Of a stretch of DNA of 64,000 nt, positions 50,001-59,357 are shown piece after piece. Numbering within the stretch: position 1 is the first letter of the stretch; every line of letters begins with the position of its first letter. The stretch lies in NCBI RefSeq assembly GCF_023276405.1, contig NZ_JALRMO010000001.1, positions 1,116,001 through 1,180,000 of the forward strand. The letters are read 5' to 3'. This DNA is from Paenibacillus hamazuiensis. Lineage in GTDB: Bacteria > Bacillota > Bacilli > Paenibacillales > NBRC-103111. The notes below the pieces were generated by a model. That model worked only from the letters and a program-made list of their open reading frames with translations, was not told the DNA's origin and did not search any database. A program made the translations under genes and the position numbers.

Positions 50001-51833
50001 TTGGCCGATCTTAACGTGAACGAGGCAAGCAAGGCAGATGCAACGTACGAAAATCCCGATCGACATATGAGGGAACAGTTTTTCGATATATTAAACCGCA
50101 AGCGGATATACTCGGTATATCAGCCGATCGTCTCCTTGACCGACGCCGGCGTTTTCGCATATGAAGCGCTGACCCGCGGACCGGGACAAAGTGTGTTCGC
50201 CTCTCCGCTGGCCCTGTTCGAATACGCGGAGAAACAGGGGCTATTGTACCAGCTCGAGCGCATTGCACGGGAGAGGGCGATTCAAGGGGCGCATTTACCG
50301 CAAAGAAAGCAGCTGCTTTTCCTGAACATTTCCGCCGCTATTTTGCAGGACCCGCGGTTTGTGCCCGGACAAACGTTGGAATTGCTTGAGGAGCAGGGAC
50401 TCGCGCCGGGCAATGTGGTGCTCGAGCTGACCGAGCGGAGCTCGATCGAAGATTTTACGATGGCCAAAAAAGTGCTGGAGCACTACCGCAACCAGGGTTA
50501 TAAAATCGCGATCGACGACGCCGGTGCCGGGTATTCCTCCCTCCAGGCGATCGCCGAGCTGAATCCGGATTTTATCAAAATCGACCGGTCGCTCATACGT
50601 TCCATACATACGAACAAAACGAAGGAATACATCGTCGAAACGCTTGTGACGTTCGCAAGAAAGCTGAACATCGAAATTATCGCGGAAGGCATCGAAGAGG
50701 AAGAGGAACTGGTCAAGCTGACCCGGATGGGGGTTCATTTCGGCCAAGGGTACTTGCTCGGCCGTCCGGACGAACGGTTTCAAAGCGTCCCGGAGGCATG
50801 CCGCAACCTTATTATTCAGCACCGGAAAATCGGCTTCGGGGACGGAAGCGCATGGGCGATCGGCGACCTGAAACGGCAGGTGCAGCTGTTTTCCGTGGAT
50901 ACGCCGATTTCCGAAGTGGCCGGTTATTTTAAGATGAACAAGCGGGCTACCGGGGCTGTCGTTGTGGAGGACGGGGCGCCGGTCGGGCTTGTGATGAGGG
51001 AGAGGCTGTTCCAGCAGCTTGCGGGGCAATACGGATTTTCGCTGTTTTGGAACCGCTCGGTCGATCAACTGATGGACAAGCAGCCGCTTATCGTCGACGA
51101 GCAGACGCCGGTCGAGCACGTTTCGCAGCTGGCGACGTCAAGGGACATCGACAATTTGTACGATCTGGTCATCATCACGAGCGGCGGTAAAATGGCGGGG
51201 GTCGCCTCCATCCGTTCCATCCTGGAGTCGATCACAAATGCGCGGATGGAATCGGCCAAAGTAGCGAGCCCGCTGACCGGGCTTCCGGGCAACATCCAAA
51301 TCCATCGCGAGCTGAGCCGCAGACTTAACGAGAAAAAGCGGTTTTCGGTCATTTATGCCGATCTGGATTATTTCAAGTGGTTCAACGACAGGTACGGTTT
51401 TCAAAAAGGAGACCAGCTGATCCAATTCACAGCGGACGTCATTCAGCAAGCGATCGCGGAATACGGCACCCCGCTCGATTTTGTCGGACATATCGGGGGC
51501 GACGATTTCATCGCGTTATCTTCGGCGGCCGATCCGGACAGGCTGTGCCGGGAAATTATTCGCCGGTTCGATGCCGGCGTGAAGAAGTTTTACGAGCCGG
51601 GAGATTGGACGTACGTGGAAGACCGGAGCGGACAGCGGGTGGAAAGCAGCGGGGTCACCGTATCGCTCTCGGTCATCGTATGCCAAACGCTCGTCCCGGC
51701 ATCGCTGGAGCATATTTCGGAAGCGGCCGCCCGGCTGAAAAAGAAATCGAAAATGTCGCCCGGCAGCGTGTACGTGATAGAGGAGCTGAGGCCCGACGTA
51801 TCGTCGGAGGCGGCCGGCCAAAGCTTTAAGTAA
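50001..51833 (+). CDS. EAL-CBS-GGDDF cyclic di-GMP protein
   Basis: 610 residues. An EAL domain (about 30-275) keeps YQPIVSL, the EALTRG loop, LNISAAIL, DDAGAGYSSL and IIAEGIE, so phosphodiesterase activity is likely. A region with two CBS-like halves (about 295-420) follows, then a GGDEF domain (about 430-590) in which the signature is GGDDF. The change of Glu to Asp keeps an acid but is unusual; cyclase activity is uncertain. The start is TTG 50001 with AGGG about ten bases upstream. It is monocistronic and its end overlaps the convergent HAD gene by eight bases. Confidence 0.9.
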   Translation: MADLNVNEASKADATYENPDRHMREQFFDILNRKRIYSVYQPIVSLTDAGVFAYEALTRGPGQSVFASPLALFEYAEKQGLLYQLERIARERAIQGAHLPQRKQLLFLNISAAILQDPRFVPGQTLELLEEQGLAPGNVVLELTERSSIEDFTMAKKVLEHYRNQGYKIAIDDAGAGYSSLQAIAELNPDFIKIDRSLIRSIHTNKTKEYIVETLVTFARKLNIEIIAEGIEEEEELVKLTRMGVHFGQGYLLGRPDERFQSVPEACRNLIIQHRKIGFGDGSAWAIGDLKRQVQLFSVDTPISEVAGYFKMNKRATGAVVVEDGAPVGLVMRERLFQQLAGQYGFSLFWNRSVDQLMDKQPLIVDEQTPVEHVSQLATSRDIDNLYDLVIITSGGKMAGVASIRSILESITNARMESAKVASPLTGLPGNIQIHRELSRRLNEKKRFSVIYADLDYFKWFNDRYGFQKGDQLIQFTADVIQQAIAEYGTPLDFVGHIGGDDFIALSSAADPDRLCREIIRRFDAGVKKFYEPGDWTYVEDRSGQRVESSGVTVSLSVIVCQTLVPASLEHISEAAARLKKKSKMSPGSVYVIEELRPDVSSEAAGQSFK

Positions 51834-52578
51834 ACCACTCGAGCAGCTCGTCAAGCTGCCGGACGATCGTCAGCTTTTTTCGGCCGCGTGCCGGAGCGGG
51901 CACTTTTTTCGGCGCGGTGCGCTGCACCCAGATGGCATCGATACCGGCTTTCCAGGCGCCGCAAACATCATGCCGATACGAGTTGCCGATCATCACGCAT
52001 TCCGCAGCCGCAGCACCGAGAGCTTTCATCGCCTCCTTGAACAGGTGCGCATTCGGTTTTTTATCGCGCGGCCTGCTTGCGGTAAACCAAATCTCCTCGG
52101 GGAAATAGGCGGAGAGCCCGAGGTGCCGCATCACTTCGGCCACCTCTTCGCGCCGGCTGTTCGAAATAATCGCCAGCCGATACCGGGGGGCAAGCGCCGC
52201 GAGCGTTTCGTTTACCCCGGGGTACAGCGCCCTTCCGCCCATTTGCTTTTGCCTCACCTGCGAAAAAAAAGCGCGCGCGAACGTTTTGGAAACCGCCATG
52301 CCGGTATCCTGCACAGCCTCTCTCAGCGCCTTTTCCTGAAGCTCCTGCTTGTCGCTGCCGGGCCGCTTCATCTTCGAGCGGGCAAACCACGCCGTCCGGT
52401 ATTTGCGATATATATGATCGGCATTCCACTCGCTGTCATCGCCTTCCGCAAGGCGGGCCGTGTACTCTTTCCACGTTTCCTTGAAGCAATCTTCGAAGCT
52501 CGCCGTGCGCATGACGAGCGTTTGATTGACGTCGAAAAACAGCACTTTTTTCTGGTTCGGCGAAAAACCCGGCTTCAT
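51826..52578 (-). CDS. HAD-family protein with altered motif I
   Basis: 250 residues. Motif I is FFDVNQTLV, where the usual second Asp (DxD) is Asn. Motif II is AIISNSRREEV, motif III includes the Lys in RPRDKKPNA, and motif IV is VMIGNSYRHDVCGA. The second Asp of motif I is the acid/base residue of phosphatases, so simple phosphatase activity may be lost or changed. The nucleophile Asp is kept. ATG 52578 has GGAGGTG upstream. It is a single gene, and its C-terminal part is basic and Pro/Lys-rich before the end. Confidence 0.8.
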   Translation of the reverse strand: MKPGFSPNQKKVLFFDVNQTLVMRTASFEDCFKETWKEYTARLAEGDDSEWNADHIYRKYRTAWFARSKMKRPGSDKQELQEKALREAVQDTGMAVSKTFARAFFSQVRQKQMGGRALYPGVNETLAALAPRYRLAIISNSRREEVAEVMRHLGLSAYFPEEIWFTASRPRDKKPNAHLFKEAMKALGAAAAECVMIGNSYRHDVCGAWKAGIDAIWVQRTAPKKVPAPARGRKKLTIVRQLDELLEWFT

Positions 52579-52723
52579 CGTTTTCACCTCCGCTCCGTGG
52601 GAGCGCCTTTTTACCCAGTTTATGCGGCTCAACCGGGAATCACCCCTGTTTTCTCTGTTTTATTGTTAGGTCCCCATATGCTATGATGAAAAGAAGTATG
52701 CGAATAAAATGAGGTGAACGGCC

Positions 52724-55393
52724 ATGCCCAAATTAATATTGATTGACGGCAACAGCATTGCGTTTCGCGCGTTTTATGCGCTGCCGCTGCTGAGCAATTC
52801 GCAGGGACTTCATACGAATGCGGCTTACGGTTTTACCACAATGCTGCTGAAGCTGATCGAAGAGCAGAAGCCGACGCATTTTCTCGTCGCTTTCGACGCG
52901 GGGAAAGTGACGTTCCGGCATAAGGAATATACCGAATACAAAGGCGGCCGCGCCAAAACGCCGCCGGAGCTCGGCGAGCAGTTTCCGCTGATCAAGGAGC
53001 TGCTGAAAGCGTTCCAGATACCGCAATTTGAGCTGGACGGTTATGAGGCCGACGACATCATCGGCACGCTGACGCGCCTTGCGGACGAGTCGGAGCAGAT
53101 GGAAGTGCTGGTCATCACCGGGGACCGGGATATGCTTCAGCTCGCTTCGGATCGTGTAACGATCGGGCTTACGATCAAAAAAGGAATCAGCGACATGGAG
53201 CTGCTCGGCCCCGAGCAAATTAACGAAAAATACGGTCTTGTGCCGAAGCAGATCATCGACCTGAAAGGTCTGATGGGCGACGCCTCAGATAACATCCCGG
53301 GCATTCCGGGGGTGGGCGAGAAGACGGCGCTCAAGCTGCTCCACGAATACGGGTCGGTGGAAAATGTCATCGCCCACGTGGAAGAAATCAAAGGCAAGAT
53401 GAAGGAAACGATACAGCAGCATACGCAGGATGCGATCATGAGCAAGGAGCTGGCGACGATTTTCCGCGAAGTGCCCGAGCTGTCCGCCGAATGGGACAAG
53501 CTCCGCTTCGAAGGCTACGATCCGAAATCGCTGCAGGCGATGTTCCGCAAGCTCGAATTCAAGTCCCTGCTGGAAAAAATGGACTTCTCCGGCGCCGGGG
53601 ACGGCGCGGAGGACGCGGTGCCGCAGGAAAACCTCGACGTCGTCATCGTGAAAGACAGCGACACGGCGGCCCGGCTCGCGGGCCGGCTCGGCGACGTGCA
53701 GGCGGTGCACGTCGAAGTGATCGGCGACAACCCGCACGCGTCGGACGTGCTTGGGGTCGCTTTTTATACCGGCGGCGGCAAAGCCTACTACGTGCCGATG
53801 GACACGCTGGCCGGCGCTGAAGCCTCCGCCGTGCGCGAATGGCTCGAGAGCGCCGAATCGGCGGTGCCGGTCTACGACCTGCACCGCGCGAAGGTGGCGC
53901 TCGAATGGCAGGGCGTGGCGGCTCGCGGGCTCGACTTCGACGTGCTGCTCGCCGCCTATTTGCTCGACCCGACGGAGTCGGCGCTGTCTCTGGACGGCCT
54001 GGCCGCGAAATACGGCCTGCCGCATCTGGCGCCCGACGAAGCGGTGTTCGGCAAGGGCGCCAAGTTCCAGGTGCCCGCGCTGGACAAGCTCAGCGAGCAC
54101 CTGTGCCGCAAAGCGGCGACGATCGCGAAGCTCGTGCCGCTGCAGAAGCGCGAGCTCGAGGAGAGCGGCATGCACGAGCTTTTTTACGATCTCGAGCTGC
54201 CGCTTGCGACCGTGCTCGCCCGCATGGAGCGGTACGGCATCAGCGTCGACATCGAGGGGCTGAAGAAATACGGCGAGGAGCTCGCCGTACAGCTGGAGAA
54301 AATCATGAAGGAGATTTACGGGCTGGCGGGACTTGAGTTCAACATCAATTCCCCGAGACAGCTCGGCGACATCCTGTTCGAAAAGCTCGGCCTGCCGGTA
54401 TGGAAAAAAACGAAAACCGGCTATTCGACCGACGCCGAAGTGCTGGAAAAGCTGGAGCCGCACCATCCGATCGTCGGACAAATCCTGAATTACCGGTCGC
54501 TGGCGAAGCTGCAGTCCACTTACGTCGAGGGGCTCTTGAAAGAGGTGCGTCCGGAGACGGGCAAGGTGCATACGTATTACCGGCAAACGATCGCCGCCAC
54601 CGGCCGTCTGTCCAGCCAATACCCGAACCTGCAAAACATCCCGATCCGCCTCGAGGAAGGGCGCAAAATCCGCAAGGTGTTCGTGCCGTCCGAACCCGGC
54701 TGGTCGATTTTGACGGCGGACTACTCGCAGATCGAGCTGCGCGTGCTCGCCCATATCTCGCAGGACGAACGGCTGAAGGATGCGTTCCTGAACGACATGG
54801 ACATTCATACGAAAACCGCCAGCGACGTGTTCGGCGTAGCTCCGGAAGAGGTCGACTCGAACATGCGCCGCCAGGCGAAGGCCGTCAACTTCGGCATCGT
54901 TTACGGCATCAGCGACTACGGTTTGTCGCAAAACCTGAATATCACCCGCAAGGAAGCGGCTCAGTTTATCGAGCAGTATTTTGCCGTATTCCAAGGGGTT
55001 CGCAAATATATGGACGATATCGTGAAGCAGGCGCGCGAGAACGGCTACGTGACGACGCTGCTGCACCGCCGCCGCTATTTGCCGGAAATTACGGCTTCCA
55101 ATTTCAATTTGCGCTCTTTCGCGGAGCGGACGGCGATGAACACGCCGATCCAGGGCACCGCGGCCGACATCATCAAGCTCGCCATGGTCCAGCTCGCGCA
55201 GCGGATGAAGGACGAGCAGCTGAAGAGCCGCATGTTGCTTCAAGTGCACGACGAACTCGTATTCGAGGTACCGGAGGAGGAGCTGCCGGTCATGCGCCGC
55301 ATCGTGCCGGAAGTGATGGAAAGCGCGCTGAAGCTCGACGTGCCGCTGAAGGTTGACGTCGACGCGGGACACAACTGGTACGAGGCGAAATAA
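52724..55393 (+). CDS. polA: DNA polymerase I
   Basis: 889 residues. The 5'-3' exonuclease domain (1-290) has LILIDGNSIAFRAFYAL, VAFDAGKVTFRH and GDASDNIPGIPGVGEKTA. The middle domain (about 300-490) is degenerate; the acidic residues needed for 3'-5' proofreading are not seen (VHVEVIGDNP at its start), as in other bacilli. The polymerase domain has motif A TADYSQIELRVLAH, motif B RRQAKAVNFGIVYG and motif C LLQVHDELVFEVP. It fills gaps and replaces primers. The start ATG 52724 has GAGGTG upstream. It is followed by mutM after 25 bases. Confidence 0.97.
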   Translation: MPKLILIDGNSIAFRAFYALPLLSNSQGLHTNAAYGFTTMLLKLIEEQKPTHFLVAFDAGKVTFRHKEYTEYKGGRAKTPPELGEQFPLIKELLKAFQIPQFELDGYEADDIIGTLTRLADESEQMEVLVITGDRDMLQLASDRVTIGLTIKKGISDMELLGPEQINEKYGLVPKQIIDLKGLMGDASDNIPGIPGVGEKTALKLLHEYGSVENVIAHVEEIKGKMKETIQQHTQDAIMSKELATIFREVPELSAEWDKLRFEGYDPKSLQAMFRKLEFKSLLEKMDFSGAGDGAEDAVPQENLDVVIVKDSDTAARLAGRLGDVQAVHVEVIGDNPHASDVLGVAFYTGGGKAYYVPMDTLAGAEASAVREWLESAESAVPVYDLHRAKVALEWQGVAARGLDFDVLLAAYLLDPTESALSLDGLAAKYGLPHLAPDEAVFGKGAKFQVPALDKLSEHLCRKAATIAKLVPLQKRELEESGMHELFYDLELPLATVLARMERYGISVDIEGLKKYGEELAVQLEKIMKEIYGLAGLEFNINSPRQLGDILFEKLGLPVWKKTKTGYSTDAEVLEKLEPHHPIVGQILNYRSLAKLQSTYVEGLLKEVRPETGKVHTYYRQTIAATGRLSSQYPNLQNIPIRLEEGRKIRKVFVPSEPGWSILTADYSQIELRVLAHISQDERLKDAFLNDMDIHTKTASDVFGVAPEEVDSNMRRQAKAVNFGIVYGISDYGLSQNLNITRKEAAQFIEQYFAVFQGVRKYMDDIVKQARENGYVTTLLHRRRYLPEITASNFNLRSFAERTAMNTPIQGTAADIIKLAMVQLAQRMKDEQLKSRMLLQVHDELVFEVPEEELPVMRRIVPEVMESALKLDVPLKVDVDAGHNWYEAK

Positions 55394-55418
55394 GCTTTTG
55401 ACGAGGTGACATCCAGAT

Positions 55419-56264
55419 ATGCCGGAACTGCCTGAGGTAGAAACCGTTAGAAGAACGTTAAACAAGCTGGTGGCAGGTAAAACGATCGGCAAAGTGACCG
55501 TGCACCTGCCCCGCATTATTCAAAAGCCGGACGATATCCGGCAGTTTGAGCTGCTGCTTGCGGGACAGACGATTCACAGCGTGGAGCGGCGCGGCAAATT
55601 TTTGCGCTTCCTGCTGGACGATTATGCGCTCGTCTCGCATCTGCGGATGGAAGGCCGGTACGGCGTCTACCCCGCGGAGGAGCCGCCGGAGAAGCACACG
55701 CATGTCGTTTTCGAGCTGACGGACGGCACAGAGCTGCGCTATAAGGACGTGCGCCAGTTCGGCACGATGCATCTGTTTCCGAAAGGCCGCGAGCTCGAGG
55801 AGCCGCCGCTCGGCAAGCTCGGCATCGAACCGCTGGACGAAGGATTTACGTTCACCGCGTTCCGCGAGGCGATCGCCGGACGTTCGACGAAGATCAAGCC
55901 GCTGTTGCTCAATCAGGAATATATCGTCGGCCTCGGGAATATTTATGTGGATGAATCGCTCTTTCTGGCGGGCATTCATCCTGAACGTGAGGCGGATTCG
56001 CTTTCGAAAAACGAGCTGCAGCGGCTTCACGAAGCGATCGTGCAGACGCTTCAGAGCGCGGTGGAGGCCGGCGGCTCGTCGATCAAGTCGTTTGTGAACG
56101 GGCAAGGCGAAATCGGCATGTTCCAGCACCGGTTCACCGCCTACGGACGGCAAAACGAGCCGTGCACCCGCTGCGGCAAGCCTCTCGTGAAAACCGTAGT
56201 GGGCGGCCGAGGCACCCATTTCTGCCCGAAATGCCAGCCGCTTAAACGCCGAAAGGCAAACTGA
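55419..56264 (+). CDS. mutM: Formamidopyrimidine-DNA glycosylase
   Basis: 281 residues. The catalytic N-terminus is Pro1-Glu2 (MPELPEVETVRR). The lesion-recognition and helix-two-turn-helix region includes YIVGLGNIYVDES. The C-terminal zinc finger has four Cys (C-x2-C and C-x2-C, with TRCGKP and FCPKCQ). It removes oxidised purines such as 8-oxoguanine and nicks the strand. It sits immediately downstream of polA, an arrangement that recurs in Bacillales, so excision and gap filling share a transcript. Confidence 0.97.
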   Translation: MPELPEVETVRRTLNKLVAGKTIGKVTVHLPRIIQKPDDIRQFELLLAGQTIHSVERRGKFLRFLLDDYALVSHLRMEGRYGVYPAEEPPEKHTHVVFELTDGTELRYKDVRQFGTMHLFPKGRELEEPPLGKLGIEPLDEGFTFTAFREAIAGRSTKIKPLLLNQEYIVGLGNIYVDESLFLAGIHPEREADSLSKNELQRLHEAIVQTLQSAVEAGGSSIKSFVNGQGEIGMFQHRFTAYGRQNEPCTRCGKPLVKTVVGGRGTHFCPKCQPLKRRKAN

Positions 56265-56352
56265 CTTAAAACCGCCATGATTCTATGCACGCGCCCAGGT
56301 TTCGCTCCATATATTAGGGATATGACATCCAGAGTATGAAGGAGGAACTCCC

Positions 56353-57027
56353 TTGGTGCCGCTGCTGTCTTTGTTGTTTTTGGCATTCGCCGTCAGTCTT
56401 GACGGATTTGGCGTCGGCGTGACGTACGGGCTGCGCAAAATCCGCATACCGCTGCTGTCCGTCGCCATCATCTCCTGCTGTTCCGGTGCGATCATTTTTA
56501 CTTCCATGCAGATAGGCGTTTATCTGAGCCGGTTTTTACCCCCGGTGTATGCGAAAGTCGCCGGAGCCGTCATCCTTATCGGAATCGGCGTTTGGGCTCT
56601 GTATCAGCTTACCCGGCAAAAGCAAGAGGAGGCCGAAGAGCAGGCCCCTGAAGAAGCTTCCCCGCCGGATGCCGTTCCATCCGTCCGGCAAGTGATCAGC
56701 ATCGAGCTGAAGCGGTTGGGGCTTGTCATACAAATCCTGCGTACGCCGTCCATCGCGGACGTGGACCGCTCCGGCAACATCTCCGCCTCCGAAGCGACGC
56801 TGCTCGGACTCGCCTTGTCGCTCGACGCATTCGGAGCCGGCATCGGCGCCGCTCTGATCGGATTTGCTCCGCTGCTGACGTCGGCGGTCATTGCGCTGGC
56901 GAGCGGAACGTTTTTGGCCGCCGGACTGCGGGTCGGTTTTATGTACGCCGAATTGTCATGGGTACGAAAATTATCGGTTTTGCCGGGATGCGTGCTCATC
57001 ATTATGGGTATTATGAAATTGTTATAA
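56353..57027 (+). CDS. ytaF: Sporulation membrane protein YtaF
   Basis: 224 residues with about six hydrophobic helices of the MntP/YtaF fold. The twice-repeated signature is SLDGFGVGVTYGLR and SLDAFGAGIGAALIG. A charged loop with Glu-rich stretch lies between the halves (about 78-100), followed by DVDRSGNIS, an acidic loop. YtaF is required for efficient sporulation in Bacillus; its transport activity is unknown. TTG 56353 has AAGGAGG seven bases upstream; GTG 56356 is a possible alternative. It sits between mutM and coaE, as in other bacilli. Confidence 0.9.
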   Translation: MVPLLSLLFLAFAVSLDGFGVGVTYGLRKIRIPLLSVAIISCCSGAIIFTSMQIGVYLSRFLPPVYAKVAGAVILIGIGVWALYQLTRQKQEEAEEQAPEEASPPDAVPSVRQVISIELKRLGLVIQILRTPSIADVDRSGNISASEATLLGLALSLDAFGAGIGAALIGFAPLLTSAVIALASGTFLAAGLRVGFMYAELSWVRKLSVLPGCVLIIMGIMKLL

Positions 57028-57045
57028 TGCGTAAGGAGCTTGAAG

Positions 57046-57642
57046 ATGAATATAGGACTTACCGGAGGAATCGCCTGCGGCAAAAGCACGGTGGCGGCCA
57101 TGCTCGTGCGCCGCGGGGCGGTTCTGGTCGATGCCGACCAAATCGCCAGAGAAGTCGTTGAACCCGGCAGCCCGGTACTGGCCCGGGTTGCAGACCGTTT
57201 CGGACAAGCCGTGCTGCTGCCGGACGGACAGCTTCACCGCAAGAAGCTGGGGGAAATCGTGTTTAACGATCCGGCTGCGAGGGAGGATTTGCAAAACCTG
57301 CTGCACCCCGCTATCCGCGCTACGATGCGCGAGAGAATGGAGCGGTACGAAGCGGAAGATCCGCAGCGTCTCGTTGTCGTAGACGTGCCGCTTTTGTTCG
57401 AGTCGAAGCTGGAGTGGATGTTTTCGGAAATCATGCTGGTGTATGTGCCCAGGGAAATTCAGCTGGAAAGGCTGATGGCGAGAGACGGGCTCACGGGTGA
57501 GCAGGCGGAAAACCGTTTAAAGGCGCAAATGCCGATTGAGGAGAAAAAAGCTCTGGCCGATATCGTGATCGACAATCAGGGTACACGGGAGGATACGGAA
57601 CGGCAGATCGAATCCTTCTGGCGTGAAAGGGGGCTTCCATGA
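57046..57642 (+). CDS. coaE: Dephospho-CoA kinase
   Basis: 198 residues. The P-loop is LTGGIACGKSTVA, followed by DADQIAREVV and VVDVPLLFESKLEWM, and the lid contains a Arg-rich segment (LMARDGLTGEQAENRL). It adds phosphate to the 3' hydroxyl of dephospho-CoA, the last step of coenzyme A synthesis. ATG 57046 has AAGGAG seven bases upstream. Its stop codon overlaps the start of the transglycosylase gene (ATGA). Confidence 0.96.
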   Translation: MNIGLTGGIACGKSTVAAMLVRRGAVLVDADQIAREVVEPGSPVLARVADRFGQAVLLPDGQLHRKKLGEIVFNDPAAREDLQNLLHPAIRATMRERMERYEAEDPQRLVVVDVPLLFESKLEWMFSEIMLVYVPREIQLERLMARDGLTGEQAENRLKAQMPIEEKKALADIVIDNQGTREDTERQIESFWRERGLP

Positions 57643-58265
57643 GTTTTTGGCGGAAAAAACGCGTTTTCGCTGTTCTGCTGCTGTCCTTTCTGCTCATCTT
57701 GTTTTATTCCAGCCCGTTTTTAAGCAGGCTGCTGTATCCGATCAAATATAAGCAGGAAATTTTACAAAATGCGGCGAAGTATGACATGGATCCTTTTCTG
57801 ATCGCCGCGATTATCCGCGTGGAAACGAATTTTCAGCCGAACATGACGTCTCGAAAGGGCGCATACGGCTTGATGCAGCTTATGCCGGAAACGGCGGAGT
57901 GGATTTTGGAAAAAGGCCGGTTTTCACCGGAATGGATCCATCAGTTGGACAAGCCCGAGGTGAACATTGAAATCGGGTCGTGGTATTTAAACTGGCTGCA
58001 TAAGCAGTTTAACGGCAACGATTACGCGGCCATCGCCGGCTATAATGCCGGTCAGGGGAAAGTGGCCAAATGGATGCAAAACGGCGAATGGGACGGCACG
58101 CTCGAGCAAATCGAGCAAATCCCGTACGGGGAGACGCGGCATTATTTGCAGCGCGTGCTTTATTATTATAAAAAGTATCACAAAATTTATGCAGACGATT
58201 TCTCCGGAGTCCGGGATACGTTAAAAAAAGAAGCATCGGTCATGACTCCTTCAAGGGGGTCATGA
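57639..58265 (+). CDS. Membrane-anchored lytic transglycosylase
   Basis: 208 residues. An N-terminal helix (about 8-28) anchors the protein outside the membrane. The SLT domain has the catalytic Glu in IIRVETNFQP, followed by GAYGLMQLMPET and AIAGYNAGQGKV. It cleaves the peptidoglycan glycan strand between MurNAc and GlcNAc. The start is fixed by the ATGA overlap with coaE. In bacilli this neighbourhood (ytaF, coaE, transglycosylase) is common. A terminator hairpin overlaps its stop codon. Confidence 0.92.
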   Translation: MSFWRKKRVFAVLLLSFLLILFYSSPFLSRLLYPIKYKQEILQNAAKYDMDPFLIAAIIRVETNFQPNMTSRKGAYGLMQLMPETAEWILEKGRFSPEWIHQLDKPEVNIEIGSWYLNWLHKQFNGNDYAAIAGYNAGQGKVAKWMQNGEWDGTLEQIEQIPYGETRHYLQRVLYYYKKYHKIYADDFSGVRDTLKKEASVMTPSRGS

Positions 58266-58280
58266 ACCGACACTTCTTTT
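58230..58280. terminator. Bidirectional terminator between transglycosylase and SASP genes
   Basis: GAAG-CA-TCGGTCATGAC pairs with GGTCATGAA-CCGA-CA-CTTC and is followed by TTTT. It includes the stop codon of the transglycosylase gene and also lies after the SASP stop codon on the other strand. Confidence 0.8.
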
Positions 58281-58300
58281 CCTAAGCTACAAATAAGTCA

Positions 58301-58525
58301 TTATTTGAATTGGCCTGCCAGCGTTTGCTCAGCGATTTGCACCAGGCGACGAGTGATGTGACCACCGATTGCACCGGTGTCGCGGGTAGCCATGTTACCG
58401 TAGTAACCATCTTGCGGGATAGCAATACCCAGCTCTTGAGCTACCTCGTACTTCAGTTGGTCCAAAGCCTGGTTCGCTTGAGGAACAACCAATACGTTGC
58501 TGCTGCGGGATTGTCCTGCACCCAT
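58301..58525 (-). CDS. Small acid-soluble spore protein, alpha/beta type
   Basis: 74 residues. The SASP signature halves are present: [17 protein letters not shown] and [17 protein letters not shown]. The EVA-type site before the middle is where the germination protease GPR cuts. These proteins coat spore DNA and protect it from UV and damage. The ATG at 58525 has AAGGAGGTG upstream; a longer reading frame to the right is not coding. It is monocistronic and convergent with the transglycosylase gene. Confidence 0.95.
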   Translation of the reverse strand: MGAGQSRSSNVLVVPQANQALDQLKYEVAQELGIAIPQDGYYGNMATRDTGAIGGHITRRLVQIAEQTLAGQFK

Positions 58526-58636
58526 TGTATTCACCTCCTTGTCGTTGGTAGTCCTATTATGTGCGATCTTGTAAAGATCATGAGAGGAAACGAATGGGAA
58601 GGTCCTATAAAGATGCTGTCGTGGAGGCCAGAAATT

Positions 58637-59116
58637 ATGAAATGTCCTTATTGCGATTACCCCGGCACCAAAGTGCTGGATTCGCGTTCCGCCAATGAAA
58701 ACAAATCGATCCGCCGCCGCCGGGAGTGCGAAAAATGTACGAAACGCTTCACCACCTTCGAGATGGTCGAGGAAACCCCGCTGATCGTGATCAAAAAGGA
58801 CGGCAGCCGCGAGGAATTCAGCCGGGAAAAAATTTTGCGCGGCCTGATCCGCGCTTGCGAGAAACGTCCGGTTTCCGTAGAGAAGCTCGAGTCGATCGTC
58901 TCCGAAGTGGAAAAGCAGCTGCGCAATACGGCGCATGCGGAAGTCGACAGCCGGGAAATCGGCGAGTTTGTGATGGAACAGCTTTATCCGGTCGACGAAG
59001 TCGCCTATATCCGCTTCGCTTCGGTATACCGCCAGTTCAAGGATATCAACATGTTCATGCGGGAATTGACCGATATTTTAAGCAAACATCAGGAGCCGGA
59101 CGATCGGCGAAAATAA
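58637..59116 (+). CDS. nrdR: Transcriptional repressor NrdR
   Basis: 159 residues. The N-terminal zinc ribbon has two Cys pairs, [10 protein letters not shown] and [10 protein letters not shown]. An ATP-cone domain follows, with [16 protein letters not shown] and [13 protein letters not shown]. NrdR senses ATP and dATP and represses ribonucleotide reductase genes. The ATG 58637 has GGAGG at 11 bases. No NrdR boxes are seen in this window; its targets lie elsewhere. It is followed by the tRNA-Ala gene. Confidence 0.96.
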   Translation: MKCPYCDYPGTKVLDSRSANENKSIRRRRECEKCTKRFTTFEMVEETPLIVIKKDGSREEFSREKILRGLIRACEKRPVSVEKLESIVSEVEKQLRNTAHAEVDSREIGEFVMEQLYPVDEVAYIRFASVYRQFKDINMFMRELTDILSKHQEPDDRRK

Positions 59117-59141
59117 GATCAAATTTTTGTGGACGAAAGTG

Positions 59142-59171
59142 TTGACAATGGCTCCAAAGCTGTGCTATTAT
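59142..59171 (+). promoter_or_regulatory. Promoter of tRNA-Ala
   Basis: A perfect TTGACA (59142-59147) is 18 bases from TATTAT (59166-59171), 16 bases before the tRNA. Confidence 0.75.
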
Positions 59172-59187
59172 CGTACTTGTCCGCTTC

Positions 59188-59260
59188 GGGGCCATAGCTC
59201 AGCTGGGAGAGCGCATCGCTGGCAGCGATGAGGTCAGGGGTTCGATCCCCCTTGGCTCCA
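59188..59260 (+). tRNA. tRNA-Ala (anticodon GGC)
   Basis: 73 bases that fold as a full cloverleaf. The acceptor stem is GGGGCCA / TGGCTCC, the D arm GCTC / GAGC, the anticodon stem CATCG / CGATG with loop CTGGCAG, so the anticodon is GGC, and the T arm AGGGG-TTCGATC-CCCCT. CCA is not encoded, which is common in Bacillales. It is single, with its own promoter and terminator. Confidence 0.96.
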
Positions 59261-59266
59261 TAAATA

Positions 59267-59303
59267 AAGAAGTCTCACTCGACAGAGTGGGGCTTCTTTT
59301 TTT
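59267..59303 (+). terminator. Terminator of tRNA-Ala
   Basis: AGAAG-n-CACTC pairs with GAGTG-n-CTTCT and is followed by a run of seven T. Confidence 0.9.
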
Positions 59304-59357
59304 ATGAGCCGACGAAGGGAGCGAGCCCCAAGGGGCGAAGGGCCGCGCAGATTTATT

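Noticed and set aside
53285-55516. 743-residue minus-strand frame opposite polA
   Set aside because: It is the mirror of a GC-rich, highly conserved gene; the sequence is Arg/His-rich with no domain, and polA motifs are intact on the other strand.
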